Assembly: GCF_002954585.1 (NCBI RefSeq)
Contig: NZ_MSCI01000001.1
Coordinates: 124,001-188,000, forward strand
DNA from: Vibrio chagasii
GTDB lineage: Bacteria; Pseudomonadota; Gammaproteobacteria; Enterobacterales; Vibrionaceae
DNA length: 64,000 nt
Reading direction: 5' to 3'
This document shows, one piece after another, positions 7,796-16,970 of this stretch (its first letter is position 1; every line of letters starts with the position of its first letter). The translations under genes and the position numbers were made by a program. The notes under the pieces are model-generated. The model did no database searches and was not told where the DNA came from. It saw nothing but the letters and a program-made list of their open reading frames with translations.

Positions 7796-9520
7796 ATGGA
7801 ATCGACTCAAATGATGCAACCTAAGCTGCTAATTCAACGACGAGTACAGCCTTTACTGGCTCGGCTAAGTAAGGACAACGTGATTCTATTTGGGCTGTTG
7901 GCATTTTTGTCTGTAGTCATGACGCTGTTTATCCTGATGCCTTTGTGGGCGATGCTGAGAAAAAGCGTTCAGAATGCGGATGGCGAATTTGTAGGTCTAC
8001 AGAACTTCGCTACGTATTTCGCTTCGCAAAGCCTTTGGCAATCCGTGGGCAACACATTTACGCTTGGCATACTGGTAACGGTTGTCGTTGGTGTTCTGGC
8101 GTTTGGTTATGCTTATGCCTTGACTCGCTCATGTATGCCTTTTAAGGGGCTATTTCAGGTGTTGGGCTCTGCGCCTATCCTTGCACCGTCGCTGCTTCCA
8201 GCCATCAGTTTGATTTTTCTTTTTGGTAACCAAGGCATCGCTAAAGAAGTCTTAGGCGGCAACTCGGTATATGGTTTGATTGGCATCTCACTAGGTTTGA
8301 TATTCTGGACGTTTCCACATGCCTTGATGATTCTAACCACTTCACTCAGAACCTCTGATGCCCGTCTTTATGAGGCAGCCCGTGCTTTAAATACGTCGTC
8401 GCTCAAAACCTTCTTCATGGTTACCTTACCTGCAGCTAAATATGGTTTGATCAGTACTCTTATCGTGGTGTTTACGCTGGTGGTGTGTGACTTTGGTGTA
8501 CCAAAGGTGATTGGTGGTAGTTACAACGTTCTATCAACGGACATCTTTAAACAGGTAGTAGGTCAACAAAACTTCTCAATGGGTGCAGTAACCAGTATCT
8601 TGTTGTTATTGCCTGCATTGCTTGCGTTTACAGTGGACCGCTGGGTACAAAAGAAGCAAAAAAGCTTATTCGATACTCGTTCTGTCGCGTACCAACCAGA
8701 ACCAAATACCGTGCGTGATGGATTGTGTTTCCTTTATTGCACGATCATCTCAGCTGCTGTTGTTATCGTTTTGGGTATGGCGATATACGGTTCTATGGTC
8801 ACCTTCTGGCCTTGGAACAAAGCGCTGACACTGAACAACTACAACTTCGCAGAAATGAGTACCTATGGTTGGACACCGTTCTTCAACTCGCTAACACTTA
8901 GCGCATGGGCTGCCATTATCGGTACTGTATTGATTTTCTTAGGTGCGTACTGCATTGAGAAGGGCAGAGCATTTGGTCCTGTTCGTCAGGCAATGCAGAT
9001 GCTCAGTGTGGTACCTATGGCGGTCCCGGGGATGGTGCTGGGTTTGGGCTACATCTTTTACTTCAATGACTTGAGTAATCCACTTAACTTCTTGTATGGC
9101 ACAATGGCGTTCTTGGTGATAAACACTGTGGTTCACTACTACACGGTAGGTCACATGACGGCGTTGACTGCGTTAAAGCAGCTGCCAGCGGAAATTGAAG
9201 CAACGGCGGCCTCGGTAAATCTTCCGCAGTACAAGTTGTTCTTTAAAGTAACGGTACCTGTTTGCCTGCCCGCCATTTTAGATATTGCGACATACCTGTT
9301 TATTAATGCACTCACCACCACATCTGCGGTAGTATTCTTATATTCTACCGATACGATACCTGCGTCAGTTTCAGTACTGAATATGGACGATGCAGGGCAA
9401 ACCGGTGCAGCAGCAGCCATGGCGGTGATGATCATGATATCCGCAGCAAGCGCGAAGTTGATTCATATGCTGATCAACAAGTTATTTGAGAAGCGCACTC
9501 AAGCTTGGCGAAAGCGCTAG
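7796..9520 (+). CDS. phnU: fused AEP ABC transporter permease (PhnU2-like, two BPD domains)
   Basis: 574-residue inner-membrane protein with two binding-protein-dependent permease domains in one chain. One EAA-loop sequence is near DARLYEAARALN in the first half and the second near AEIEATAASVN in the second half; about twelve hydrophobic segments are visible. It forms the membrane channel of the AEP importer and, being fused, needs no second permease subunit. It starts 6 bp after phnT with a weak ribosome binding site, suggesting coupled translation, and is followed by phnR. Confidence 0.88.
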   Translation: MESTQMMQPKLLIQRRVQPLLARLSKDNVILFGLLAFLSVVMTLFILMPLWAMLRKSVQNADGEFVGLQNFATYFASQSLWQSVGNTFTLGILVTVVVGVLAFGYAYALTRSCMPFKGLFQVLGSAPILAPSLLPAISLIFLFGNQGIAKEVLGGNSVYGLIGISLGLIFWTFPHALMILTTSLRTSDARLYEAARALNTSSLKTFFMVTLPAAKYGLISTLIVVFTLVVCDFGVPKVIGGSYNVLSTDIFKQVVGQQNFSMGAVTSILLLLPALLAFTVDRWVQKKQKSLFDTRSVAYQPEPNTVRDGLCFLYCTIISAAVVIVLGMAIYGSMVTFWPWNKALTLNNYNFAEMSTYGWTPFFNSLTLSAWAAIIGTVLIFLGAYCIEKGRAFGPVRQAMQMLSVVPMAVPGMVLGLGYIFYFNDLSNPLNFLYGTMAFLVINTVVHYYTVGHMTALTALKQLPAEIEATAASVNLPQYKLFFKVTVPVCLPAILDIATYLFINALTTTSAVVFLYSTDTIPASVSVLNMDDAGQTGAAAAMAVMIMISAASAKLIHMLINKLFEKRTQAWRKR

Positions 9521-9588
9521 CGAACTATTTTATATTGCAGTTGGCCAAGGAGTGGCTGACGACAAGAATAAGAATGAAAGGAAATTAA

Positions 9589-10293
9589 GTGCAGTACGTA
9601 AAAATCAAAGATGTCATCGTAGAGCAGATTGAGTCTGGGATGTTAACACCACGACAAAAGCTGCCCGCAGAACGTAAGCTTGCCGAGTCGTTTGATACGA
9701 CCAGAGTGACGCTACGTGAAGCGTTATCTTTACTTGAAGCGGAAGGGCGCATTTATCGAGAAGACCGACGTGGTTGGTTTATCTCACCAGCGCCACTTCG
9801 CTACGATCCAACTCAAACGCTAAACTTCACCAACATGGCGTTGTCGCAGAATCGACAGCCGAAAACTGAGCTGATCGCAGCCAAAGGGATGTTAGCCACC
9901 AAGGAGGCGACTAAGCTTCTTGAACTACCTCCTTTCTCAGACGTTTATCGCGTAGATAGAGTTCGTTATCTTGAAGATAGGCCAGTTGTGTATGTGACAA
10001 ACTATATCCGACCAGAGCTTTTTCCAAATTTGCTTGAACATGATTTATCGAAATCACTGACGGACATTTACCGTGAGCATTTTGGTGTGGTGTATCAGAA
10101 GATCCGTTATCGCGTGAGCACAACGTCGCTATTGGGCGAAACAGCACAAGCTCTGCGTGCGACTTCAGGTTCTCCGGCTATGGTGGTAGAGCGTATTAAC
10201 TATAACCAAAACGGCGACTTGATTGATTGTGATATTGAGTATTGGCGCCATGACGCAATCAGTATTGAATCGATAGCCCAGCTTGAGCGCTAA
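9589..10293 (+). CDS. phnR: GntR/UTRA transcriptional regulator of phosphonate genes
   Basis: 234 residues starting at GTG (9589), supported by an AAAGGAAA ribosome binding site 7-8 bp upstream. The N-terminal winged helix-turn-helix contains KLPAERKLAESFDTTRVTLREAL, shown here only as its key GntR residues PAER, and the C-terminal half has the UTRA ligand-binding fold (RVRYLEDRPVVYVTNY region). UTRA regulators usually bind the substrate or an intermediate of their pathway. It is the last gene after the transporter, and three matching dyads in the cluster are its likely operators. Confidence 0.88.
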   Translation: MQYVKIKDVIVEQIESGMLTPRQKLPAERKLAESFDTTRVTLREALSLLEAEGRIYREDRRGWFISPAPLRYDPTQTLNFTNMALSQNRQPKTELIAAKGMLATKEATKLLELPPFSDVYRVDRVRYLEDRPVVYVTNYIRPELFPNLLEHDLSKSLTDIYREHFGVVYQKIRYRVSTTSLLGETAQALRATSGSPAMVVERINYNQNGDLIDCDIEYWRHDAISIESIAQLER

Positions 10294-10364
10294 TCAAACC
10301 GATATAGTGTTGTTAACTAGCGGGTCTCTCCTAATTCTGTAGGGGCGTCCGGTTTCAATGATTT

Positions 10365-10391
10365 AAGGTCTCTCATTCAGAGACCTTTTTT
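10365..10391 (+). terminator. terminator after phnR
   Basis: Stem AAGGTCTC with GAGACCTT around a TCATTCA loop, followed by six T residues. Confidence 0.85.
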
Positions 10392-10450
10392 ATCACTTCA
10401 ATTAAGCTGTTGCTTTTATTTAGTTATTTACCAATTTAATTAGGAAAGAA

Positions 10451-11353
10451 ATGGAATTCTCTGCCATTGTTATCGTCATTATCTCCGCTTTACTACATGC
10501 GGGTTGGAATGTTCTCGGTAAGTCTAACCAAGGATCTGGTTCATCGTTTTTCCTGGCCTCTGGGTTTGCGGCTGCAGCGATATTGACTCCTTATCTTATC
10601 TGGTATGTCGATAATGTTGGGTTTTCAAATATCTCACTTCCATTTTGGCAATTGGTTTTACTCAGTGGGATCTGCCAAATCATTTATCTAATTGGTTTAG
10701 GTGCTGCTTATAAACAAGCAGATATTGGTGTTATTTATCCAATGGCTCGAGCATTGCCTGTCTTAATGGTTGGCTTGGGCACCGTATTGATTGGTTATGA
10801 TCTTACTGTTAATCAATGGGTTGGATTTGCCTTGATTACGTTGGGTTGTTTGTTTGTCCCACTTAAACAATTCTCTGAACTAAGGCTCAAAGCCTATCTG
10901 AACCTTGGCGTGCTTTGGGCGCTTATCGCTGCTATCGGTACCACGGGCTACTCGATCATCGATAAAGAGGCGCTTCTGTTATTGGAGCCTTTAAGCACAA
11001 CGGTTATTACCAACAAACACACGGCGATTTTCTATTTAGGCATCCAGTTTTGGGCAATAGTGATTCCGTTGAGCATTTGGTTACTGGTAACTAACCAAAG
11101 TGTCGAGTTTACGAATGCTTGGGTACTACGCAAGAAAGCCACTGTGGCAGGCATTATGATGGCGTCGACTTATGGTTTAGTTTTGTTTGCAATGACCATG
11201 ACAGAGAACGTCAGCTTGGTCGTTGCTCTTAGACAAGTGAGTATCATCTTCGGCGTCGTGATGGGGATCTATTTTTTAAAGGAAAAGTGGCACATGACTC
11301 GCGGTATAGGCGTTGTTTTGATTCTCATCGGTCTAGTTACTTCGCTGATTTAG
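10451..11353 (+). CDS. EamA/DMT-family membrane transporter
   Basis: 300 residues, about ten hydrophobic segments arranged as two five-helix EamA repeats. An AGGAAAG ribosome binding site precedes the ATG. It follows the phnR terminator on the same strand, so it may have its own promoter. Members of this superfamily export or import small metabolites; a link to the phosphonate genes is suggested only by adjacency. Confidence 0.8.
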   Translation: MEFSAIVIVIISALLHAGWNVLGKSNQGSGSSFFLASGFAAAAILTPYLIWYVDNVGFSNISLPFWQLVLLSGICQIIYLIGLGAAYKQADIGVIYPMARALPVLMVGLGTVLIGYDLTVNQWVGFALITLGCLFVPLKQFSELRLKAYLNLGVLWALIAAIGTTGYSIIDKEALLLLEPLSTTVITNKHTAIFYLGIQFWAIVIPLSIWLLVTNQSVEFTNAWVLRKKATVAGIMMASTYGLVLFAMTMTENVSLVVALRQVSIIFGVVMGIYFLKEKWHMTRGIGVVLILIGLVTSLI

Positions 11354-11415
11354 AAGGCACCTGCTAGGCTATCTTGCTTTGAGAGATAGTGAATGCTCTC
11401 TGGCATTATAAATTA

Positions 11416-11455
11416 AAAACGCCCTTAGCGATGGGGTGATCGTTAAGGGCGTTTT
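11416..11455. terminator. bidirectional terminator between EamA gene and siderophore-interacting gene
   Basis: Long stem AAAACGCCCTTA...TAAGGGCGTTTT with A-tract and T-tract on the two sides, between convergent genes; likely serves both. Confidence 0.8.
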
Positions 11456-11492
11456 CGTATTTGGTCTTGAGACGAGCTATTTGGTGATAGGC

Positions 11493-12275
11493 CTAGTCCG
11501 CGAGTGCTTGAGCATCTTGCTGTTTGATAACCTTATGCCCATCTTCACTGACGCCACGTTTCCAGTAGCTGCTGATGTAGATGTTCTCTTTCGCGACTTC
11601 TTTTTCGTTTCTGAAGTACTGTCTGAGTTCACGCATGCTTTCAAATTCACACGCTGTCCATACTGAAACCTGACCATCTAGCCACGATAAGTTGCGGACC
11701 GCTTGTGACAGCGTTTCAGACGTTTGCTCTTCAATTAACCAAGTGATTTTGATGCCTTCAGGGGCTTCAAGTTCTTGCTTGTCTGCTGCTGAGTTGATCT
11801 GAATAACAGCGTGGCCTTTTGCGTTTTCTGGAAGTGTTTTTACTTTTGCTGAAAGCGCAGGGAGTGAGGTCATATCTGCCACTAAGAAGAACCAATCCGA
11901 CTCAAGATTTAACCCCTGGATTAACCCCGGACCTGCTACTGAAATAGTATCGCCAACTTGTGCGCTCATTGCCCATCTCGCAGCAAAGCCACATTGTAGA
12001 TCTTTAGTGATATGGCGAACGAAATCGACCTCGATGAACTTCTCTACAGGATTGTAGTGGCGAATGGTGTAGGTGCGCATGGTTGGACGCTCACCTTCAT
12101 CTAATTGACTTAAGTCGGTGGTGCCAAGTGGCGAGAATAGAAGCTTGATGTAGCCGCCTACACATTCAGCTGGGTACTTACTTAATCCCTCACCGCTAAA
12201 CGTAATACGCTGCATGTTTGGAGTAATGGTTGAGGTTTGAGTAACGGTTAATGTGATAGGACTAGGCTTGCTCAT
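11493..12275 (-). CDS. siderophore-interacting protein (ViuB/SIP flavin reductase family)
   Basis: 260 residues from the ATG at 12275, chosen over an upstream in-frame ATG because it has a purine-rich ribosome binding site and matches the family N-terminus. The FAD-binding region shows RTYTIRHYNP (the RxYTxR motif of SIP proteins), and the NAD(P)-binding half follows with WFLVADMTSLPAL. Such cytoplasmic enzymes reduce Fe(III)-siderophore complexes to release iron. A Fur-box-like sequence lies about 60 bp upstream, in line with iron repression. Confidence 0.88.
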   Translation of the reverse strand: MSKPSPITLTVTQTSTITPNMQRITFSGEGLSKYPAECVGGYIKLLFSPLGTTDLSQLDEGERPTMRTYTIRHYNPVEKFIEVDFVRHITKDLQCGFAARWAMSAQVGDTISVAGPGLIQGLNLESDWFFLVADMTSLPALSAKVKTLPENAKGHAVIQINSAADKQELEAPEGIKITWLIEEQTSETLSQAVRNLSWLDGQVSVWTACEFESMRELRQYFRNEKEVAKENIYISSYWKRGVSEDGHKVIKQQDAQALAD

Positions 12276-12334
12276 ATAAGGCTCTCTTAGATTTTGATGC
12301 CCACATGATAATCTCGAACCAGAAAACACTCAAT

Positions 12335-12353
12335 ACTAATAATTATCATTTAC
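12335..12353 (-). promoter_or_regulatory. Fur-box-like operator
   Basis: On the minus strand the segment reads AAATGATAATTATTAG, a good match to the Fur consensus GATAATGATAATCATTATC core, upstream of the siderophore-interacting protein gene. Confidence 0.6.
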
Positions 12354-12415
12354 TTTAATTTACACAAGGACGATTAAAGTAAAAGTGTTTGCTTATATCG
12401 CTAACTTTTATCAAC

Positions 12416-12445
12416 AAAAAAGCCCTTTAGTAAACTAAAGGGCTT
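12416..12445 (-). terminator. terminator after the POT-type transporter
   Basis: Stem AAGCCCTTTAG/CTAAAGGGCTT with six U on the minus-strand transcript, 30 bp past the transporter stop. Confidence 0.85.
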
Positions 12446-12474
12446 AATGAGTAGCTTGCTGAATAACAGCGTGA

Positions 12475-13953
12475 TTAGCTGTTTGCTTCTTCTAGTTGAA
12501 TGGTTTCATCAGCGGCTTTGGCTGCTTCAAGCATCTTACGAATAATGAAAGATGCAGCCATCGCGATACCTACCATTACTACCGCAAGAACAGTCAGCAT
12601 TTGGAAGTAGTCGCCGTAAACCGTTTGAACGATCTCTTGTGTGATCTCTTGGCCTTTCTCTAGTGCAATTGACGTTGAGAATACCGCGCCAACGATGCCT
12701 GATAGTGCGATTGCTACAGAGAATAAGCTTACAGAAAAGTTCTCGATGTGCTTAGGTGCCACAGACAGGATGAATGCCACTACCATAGAACCCACAATTA
12801 CTTCACCGAATGCTAGGAAGAAGTGGATTGCTAGGAATACTTCAGGGCGAATCAGAACGTCTTCACCAACGGTAGTCACTGCCATTGTCAGGATACCAAA
12901 AGCGATAGCCGTCAGGATGAAAGAGAAACCTACTTTCGTTGCTGTAGAGAAGTTGATGTTTTTCTTTTCTAGGCCAGAGAAGATACCAGCGATGATAGGA
13001 CCCGCGACCATACACCATAGTGGGTTCATTGCCATTGACGCTTCTGGAGCAACAGGGATGAAGCCGAATAGGTCACCACGCATGGTGTTGATCGCTACCA
13101 TTGTCATCGATGTCATCATTTGGCCGTAGTACACGAAGAAACATGTAGTCAGGAATGTGATGATTAAGATCGTGCCCATTTTTAGCATGTCTGATTTCTT
13201 CGACTTCACCATCAAAGAGACAAAGTAGATAATGGCTGCAGCACCGATCGCGTAAACGATGTTTTGGCCGATATCCATGTTAGAGAACATGAAAAATACT
13301 AAGCCGATCATTGCTGCTGATAAGCCAAGGAAAGCTGTCCAGTTTTTAGTGCTTACTGGCTGCTGGTCGATCTCAGCACTTGCTTCAACAAGGCCCTTAC
13401 GTACAAACAACATCATCAGTAATGCTGCGCCTGCTAGAACAGCAGACAGAAGGAAGCCGCCGTGGAAGCCAACAACAAGCACTAGCATAGGGAATAAGTA
13501 CTGACCTAACAGTGCACCAATATTGTTTACTGAGTAGTTGATAGGGTAGCAGTTTTCAAAATCTTCTTGTGTTTTGAACGTGCGTTTGTAGAGACTTGGG
13601 TAAGAAGGAGACATCAAACCACGTGCATAGCTTGCTAACGCAATACCACACAACGCCATAGGAACATTGGTTGCTGCTGCGCCTAGTACCAGTAAAACAT
13701 AACCACTCACGAACCCAAGGAAGGCGATGGTCAAAGAGCGGTAAGCACCTAAGAATTTGTCGGCGATGAAACCACCTGCGATAGCAAACAGTGGCCCGAT
13801 TGCAGAGAAAGCGCCAACTACCATCATGGTGTCAGCTTCGTTGTAGTTAAGGTCCTCAAGGAAGAAACGAGTCAAGATCACCATGACGCCATAGAACGAT
13901 AGTCCAAACATCATTTGGCAGAACATCATTGATTTGTTTAATCTATTCCACAT
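12475..13953 (-). CDS. POT/PTR2-like MFS transporter
   Basis: 492 residues, about twelve to fourteen hydrophobic segments. The overall layout resembles proton-dependent oligopeptide transporters. The usual POT helix-1 signature ExxERFxYY is not present: the equivalent place reads GLSFYGVMVILTRFF. It could therefore be a POT relative with altered proton coupling or substrate. It has its own terminator and lies on the same strand as the serine ammonia-lyase upstream, separated by about 450 bp including that gene's terminator, so it is probably an independent unit. Confidence 0.75.
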   Translation of the reverse strand: MWNRLNKSMMFCQMMFGLSFYGVMVILTRFFLEDLNYNEADTMMVVGAFSAIGPLFAIAGGFIADKFLGAYRSLTIAFLGFVSGYVLLVLGAAATNVPMALCGIALASYARGLMSPSYPSLYKRTFKTQEDFENCYPINYSVNNIGALLGQYLFPMLVLVVGFHGGFLLSAVLAGAALLMMLFVRKGLVEASAEIDQQPVSTKNWTAFLGLSAAMIGLVFFMFSNMDIGQNIVYAIGAAAIIYFVSLMVKSKKSDMLKMGTILIITFLTTCFFVYYGQMMTSMTMVAINTMRGDLFGFIPVAPEASMAMNPLWCMVAGPIIAGIFSGLEKKNINFSTATKVGFSFILTAIAFGILTMAVTTVGEDVLIRPEVFLAIHFFLAFGEVIVGSMVVAFILSVAPKHIENFSVSLFSVAIALSGIVGAVFSTSIALEKGQEITQEIVQTVYGDYFQMLTVLAVVMVGIAMAASFIIRKMLEAAKAADETIQLEEANS

Positions 13954-14409
13954 TATTTTATTCTCACATTAGTATTAATATGTAGTGTAATTGCCCAATT
14001 ATAATACCATCCATAGTAATACATAAACTGAAACATCCATCCCAAACGGGACTTTGCTCGATATATCTTTTCTTATGAGTGCATTCATATTTCTCATGAA
14101 TGAAATTTGCAACATTAGATTTTGCTAGTAGATGCATGTGTGTGTGAAATTTAGCTATGCTCATTTTTGGCTAAGTAATGAACAATTAAAGGGAAGGTAA
14201 GAGGGAGTCATTCGGTAAATATTTTTAAGTGCGTATCACTTGCAATTGGCAGCTGGGTTCTAGCCAATAAAAAAGCCAGCTTGACGGCTGGCTTTGTTTT
14301 GATATTGAAAGCTAAGTTTACAATAATGCAGTCTGAATGAAGGCTATTTTCCAACAATTTGCTTGAGTGCGTTTCAACTGTTGATGCATTTCATTTTACT
14401 GCATCTCAT
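13954..14409. other. intergenic region upstream of the POT-type gene
   Basis: 456 bp holding the serine ammonia-lyase terminator at 14268-14296 and the promoter region of the POT-like gene. A 66-codon minus-strand frame at 13964-14164 has no recognisable feature and was not called. No structured RNA was recognised. Confidence 0.6.
14268..14296 (-). terminator. terminator after L-serine ammonia-lyase
   Basis: Stem AAAGCCAGC/GCTGGCTTT with a TTGACG loop; the minus-strand transcript ends in a T run. Confidence 0.8.
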
Positions 14410-15780
14410 TTATTCACACGGCGGTGCCATATGGATGACCGCTAACCCACCTAAAGATGTTTCGCGGTACTTTTTGTTCATGTCTTTACCTGTTTGGTAC
14501 ATGGTCTCGATAACTTTGTCTAACGAGATAAGACATTTACTCGTACGTTTTAGTGCCATACGTGATGCGTTGATCGCCTTCATTGCGCCCATCGCATTAC
14601 GCTCTATACATGGTACTTGAACTAGGCCGCCAATTGGATCACAGGTCATACCCAGTGAGTGCTCCATCGCGATCTCAGCAGCGATACAGATTTGCTCGTT
14701 ACTACCACCACGAAGGGCCGTTAAGCCTGCAGCGGCCATTGAAGAAGATACACCGACTTCGCCTTGGCAACCTACCTCGGCACCCGAAATCGACGCATTG
14801 GTTTTATATAGAATACCGATGGCGCCAGATACCGCTAAGAAATCTTTGAGCTGCTTGGTATCAAGCTCTTTAATAAAGCGATGGTAGTACATTAAAACAG
14901 CAGGGATAACGCCAGCGGCACCATTGGTTGGTGATGTCACTACTTGGCCACCTGCAGCATTCTCTTCACTCACGGCAAAGGCAAATAGGTTAATCCAATC
15001 CATGATCTCCATTGGATCGTTCTCAATCGAGGCATTTGCTTCGAGCTTTTTCAAAAGAGCGGGTGCTCGACGTGTTACTTCAAGCCCACCATCTAGGATG
15101 CCTTCAGTATCAAAGCCACGCTGCATACACAGTGACATCACTTTCCAAATCTGGTCAGCTTTTTGGTCAATGGCTTCCATATCTTGGAAGGATACTTCGT
15201 TGCGCAGGATTAAGCCTCCAAGGCTCATTCCGTTTTTATCAGCCAGTTCAAGGAGTTGGTCAGCCGATGAGAAAGGAAACTCAACTTGGGTTTCAGACTC
15301 TTGTTTGCCGTTTTGCAGCTCGTCTGCCGTTGCGATGAAACCGCCACCAATGGAGTAGTAGGTCTCCATATCCAGAAGTTTACCGCTTGTATCAAACGCA
15401 GAGATCGTCATACCGTTTTCATGAAGCGGCAGGTTGGTTTTGTGGAACAGTAAGTCGCTTTCAACATCGAAGTGAATCTCATGATGACCGCTCACCACAA
15501 GAGACTTGTCTTCAATCGCTTTACGCATTGCTAGGTTAGCACTGGTTATTTTGATGGTATCTGGACGGTTGCCAAGCAGACCTAACAGGGTTGCACGGTC
15601 AGTGTGGTGGCCGATACCTGTTAATGATAGTGAGCCGTACAAGTCGATTTGAATACGGGTAACTTGGTCAAGTACAGATTCAATCTTTTGGGTAAAATTA
15701 AACCCTGCGATCATTGGTCCATTTGTGTGGGAGCTGGAAGGCCCAACCCCGATTTTATAGATATCAAAAATAGACAGCAT
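14410..15780 (-). CDS. sdaA: L-serine ammonia-lyase (iron-sulfur)
   Basis: 456 residues, single-chain beta-plus-alpha form. N-terminal motif [13 protein letters not shown] is the serine-dehydratase beta-domain signature. The alpha domain carries [21 protein letters not shown] and [19 protein letters not shown], whose cysteines ligate the [4Fe-4S] cluster. It deaminates serine to pyruvate and ammonia in the cytoplasm. The gene stands alone with its own terminator; a 20-bp dyad 62-81 bp upstream may be an operator. sdaA and sdaB cannot be told apart by eye. Confidence 0.93.
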   Translation of the reverse strand: MLSIFDIYKIGVGPSSSHTNGPMIAGFNFTQKIESVLDQVTRIQIDLYGSLSLTGIGHHTDRATLLGLLGNRPDTIKITSANLAMRKAIEDKSLVVSGHHEIHFDVESDLLFHKTNLPLHENGMTISAFDTSGKLLDMETYYSIGGGFIATADELQNGKQESETQVEFPFSSADQLLELADKNGMSLGGLILRNEVSFQDMEAIDQKADQIWKVMSLCMQRGFDTEGILDGGLEVTRRAPALLKKLEANASIENDPMEIMDWINLFAFAVSEENAAGGQVVTSPTNGAAGVIPAVLMYYHRFIKELDTKQLKDFLAVSGAIGILYKTNASISGAEVGCQGEVGVSSSMAAAGLTALRGGSNEQICIAAEIAMEHSLGMTCDPIGGLVQVPCIERNAMGAMKAINASRMALKRTSKCLISLDKVIETMYQTGKDMNKKYRETSLGGLAVIHMAPPCE

Positions 15781-15841
15781 AGTAACTTCCTGTGAAGACG
15801 GTTCGATGGACGAACTCTGTGTAAAGTTTGTATTTTGTTCG

Positions 15842-15861
15842 TTTCACTTATTTGTGTGAAA
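15842..15861. promoter_or_regulatory. 20-bp dyad upstream of sdaA
   Basis: TTTCAC and GTGAAA separated by 8 bp, 62 bp upstream of the sdaA start. The perfect arms suggest a dimeric regulator site; the protein is unknown. Confidence 0.4.
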
Positions 15862-15953
15862 GCGTTCTCTGTTTAAAACTAACGTTAACCAACGTAGTCG
15901 TGAGAAACCCAAGAGCGTGCTATTTTGCTTTGAAGCTGCACTTTGATTCTCGA

Positions 15954-16000
15954 GTTACTTGTTATGTCGCTCCGCAATAGTGAGCATTATTGCGAGTAAC
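15954..16000. repeat. nested inverted repeat upstream of the YdcF-like gene
   Basis: Inner stem CGCAATA/TATTGCG with an 8-base loop, outer arms GTTACT/AGTAAC. No T-tract follows, so it is not an obvious terminator. Confidence 0.45.
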
Positions 16001-16087
16001 TTATAAGAATTTCAAAATACTTTTGTTAACAAGTATTGTATACATAATTCACTCCATCTAATCCCCAAAACGAGACTTGAACATAAA

Positions 16088-16966
16088 ATGAGCATTAATA
16101 ACCTCCTTATTGTGCTGGGTAAACGGCTTAATGAGAATGAATTGACTGAGGAAGGAATCAGTCGAGTTGATGCTTTGGTGAAGTACCTAGTGGGGTCTTT
16201 GAACCTAGAGTCTCACTCGTCCACAGCGGTCGCTTTTTGTGGTGGGGTAACCAAAGGGCAGAGCATTTCGGAAGCCTATGCGATGCATCGATATTTTCGA
16301 CAGCTTGAAAGCCTTCGTGAAGTCCCGTTTAGTCTGGGGGCGATTTTACTGGAGCAGCATTCCATCAATACTGTAGAAAACATCCAAAATTTAGCTGCTG
16401 AGATGATAAAAAGCGGGCTGTTTACTCGCGGGCAAAGTGTAAAGGTAACGTTTGTGTCGAACGACTATCACTTGCAACGCATCTTCGAAATTCAACAACT
16501 GATGGACGAGAAAGGGCTACTAAAAGTTCTCGTTGAGAAATGCTTAGCGCTTGGTGTTGAGCTGCAGATAGACCGAAAGTTGGATGCTCATGTTGCAGTT
16601 CCATATCCACACCAAACGGCTCAAGGTCAGCTGTTTTTATTGATGGACGCGCTTACAACGTACCGAGTGTATCTCGAAGGAGTATGTGTAGGGGCGTTTA
16701 AGCGAGATTTGAAGATGGTGAGGGCGGAGCCAGAAAGGCTTTCTTTGGAGGCCTTGGCGAAAGCAAAAGTCTCGGTAGGAAGTTCACCTCAGTTTAGTAT
16801 TGTGGAAAGTCTGCTGCCTGTATTGGAAGGCTGTATTCGAGGCACTCCAGTATGTACGGATATAAAAAAAGCCAGGGAGTACCTAGCGTTACTGGATACC
16901 ACCCTAACTTTTCTGAATCGATTGTTAGATCCTGAATCGGATCATACGCATCGCTGGTGGCGATAA
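16088..16966 (+). CDS. YdcF/DUF218-family protein
   Basis: 292 residues. The first half matches the DUF218 (YdcF/SanA/ElyC) pattern: LIVLGKRL near the start, FCGGVTKGQSISEA, ILLEQHSINTVENI and VTFVSNDYHLQR. No signal peptide is evident, so it is YdcF-like (cytoplasmic) rather than membrane-anchored SanA-like. The biochemical role of the family is not settled; nucleotide or envelope-precursor binding has been proposed. The C-terminal 100 residues are outside the core domain. It converges with the next gene with only 4 bp between them. Confidence 0.75.
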   Translation: MSINNLLIVLGKRLNENELTEEGISRVDALVKYLVGSLNLESHSSTAVAFCGGVTKGQSISEAYAMHRYFRQLESLREVPFSLGAILLEQHSINTVENIQNLAAEMIKSGLFTRGQSVKVTFVSNDYHLQRIFEIQQLMDEKGLLKVLVEKCLALGVELQIDRKLDAHVAVPYPHQTAQGQLFLLMDALTTYRVYLEGVCVGAFKRDLKMVRAEPERLSLEALAKAKVSVGSSPQFSIVESLLPVLEGCIRGTPVCTDIKKAREYLALLDTTLTFLNRLLDPESDHTHRWWR

Positions 16967-16970
16967 ATCG

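Larger units (their letters stand above)
15781..16087. other. divergent sdaA / YdcF-like control region
   Basis: 307 bp between divergent genes. It holds a perfect dyad at 15842-15861 and a nested hairpin at 15954-16000, each annotated separately; nothing else was recognised. Confidence 0.55.

Noticed and set aside
12641..13129. 162-codon plus-strand frame
   Set aside because: Antisense to the POT-like transporter; composition is typical of a membrane-protein shadow.
13964..14164. 66-codon minus-strand frame upstream of the POT-like gene
   Set aside because: No motif, no ribosome binding site; probably leader DNA.
14924..15358. 144-codon plus-strand frame
   Set aside because: Antisense to L-serine ammonia-lyase, which has all family motifs.
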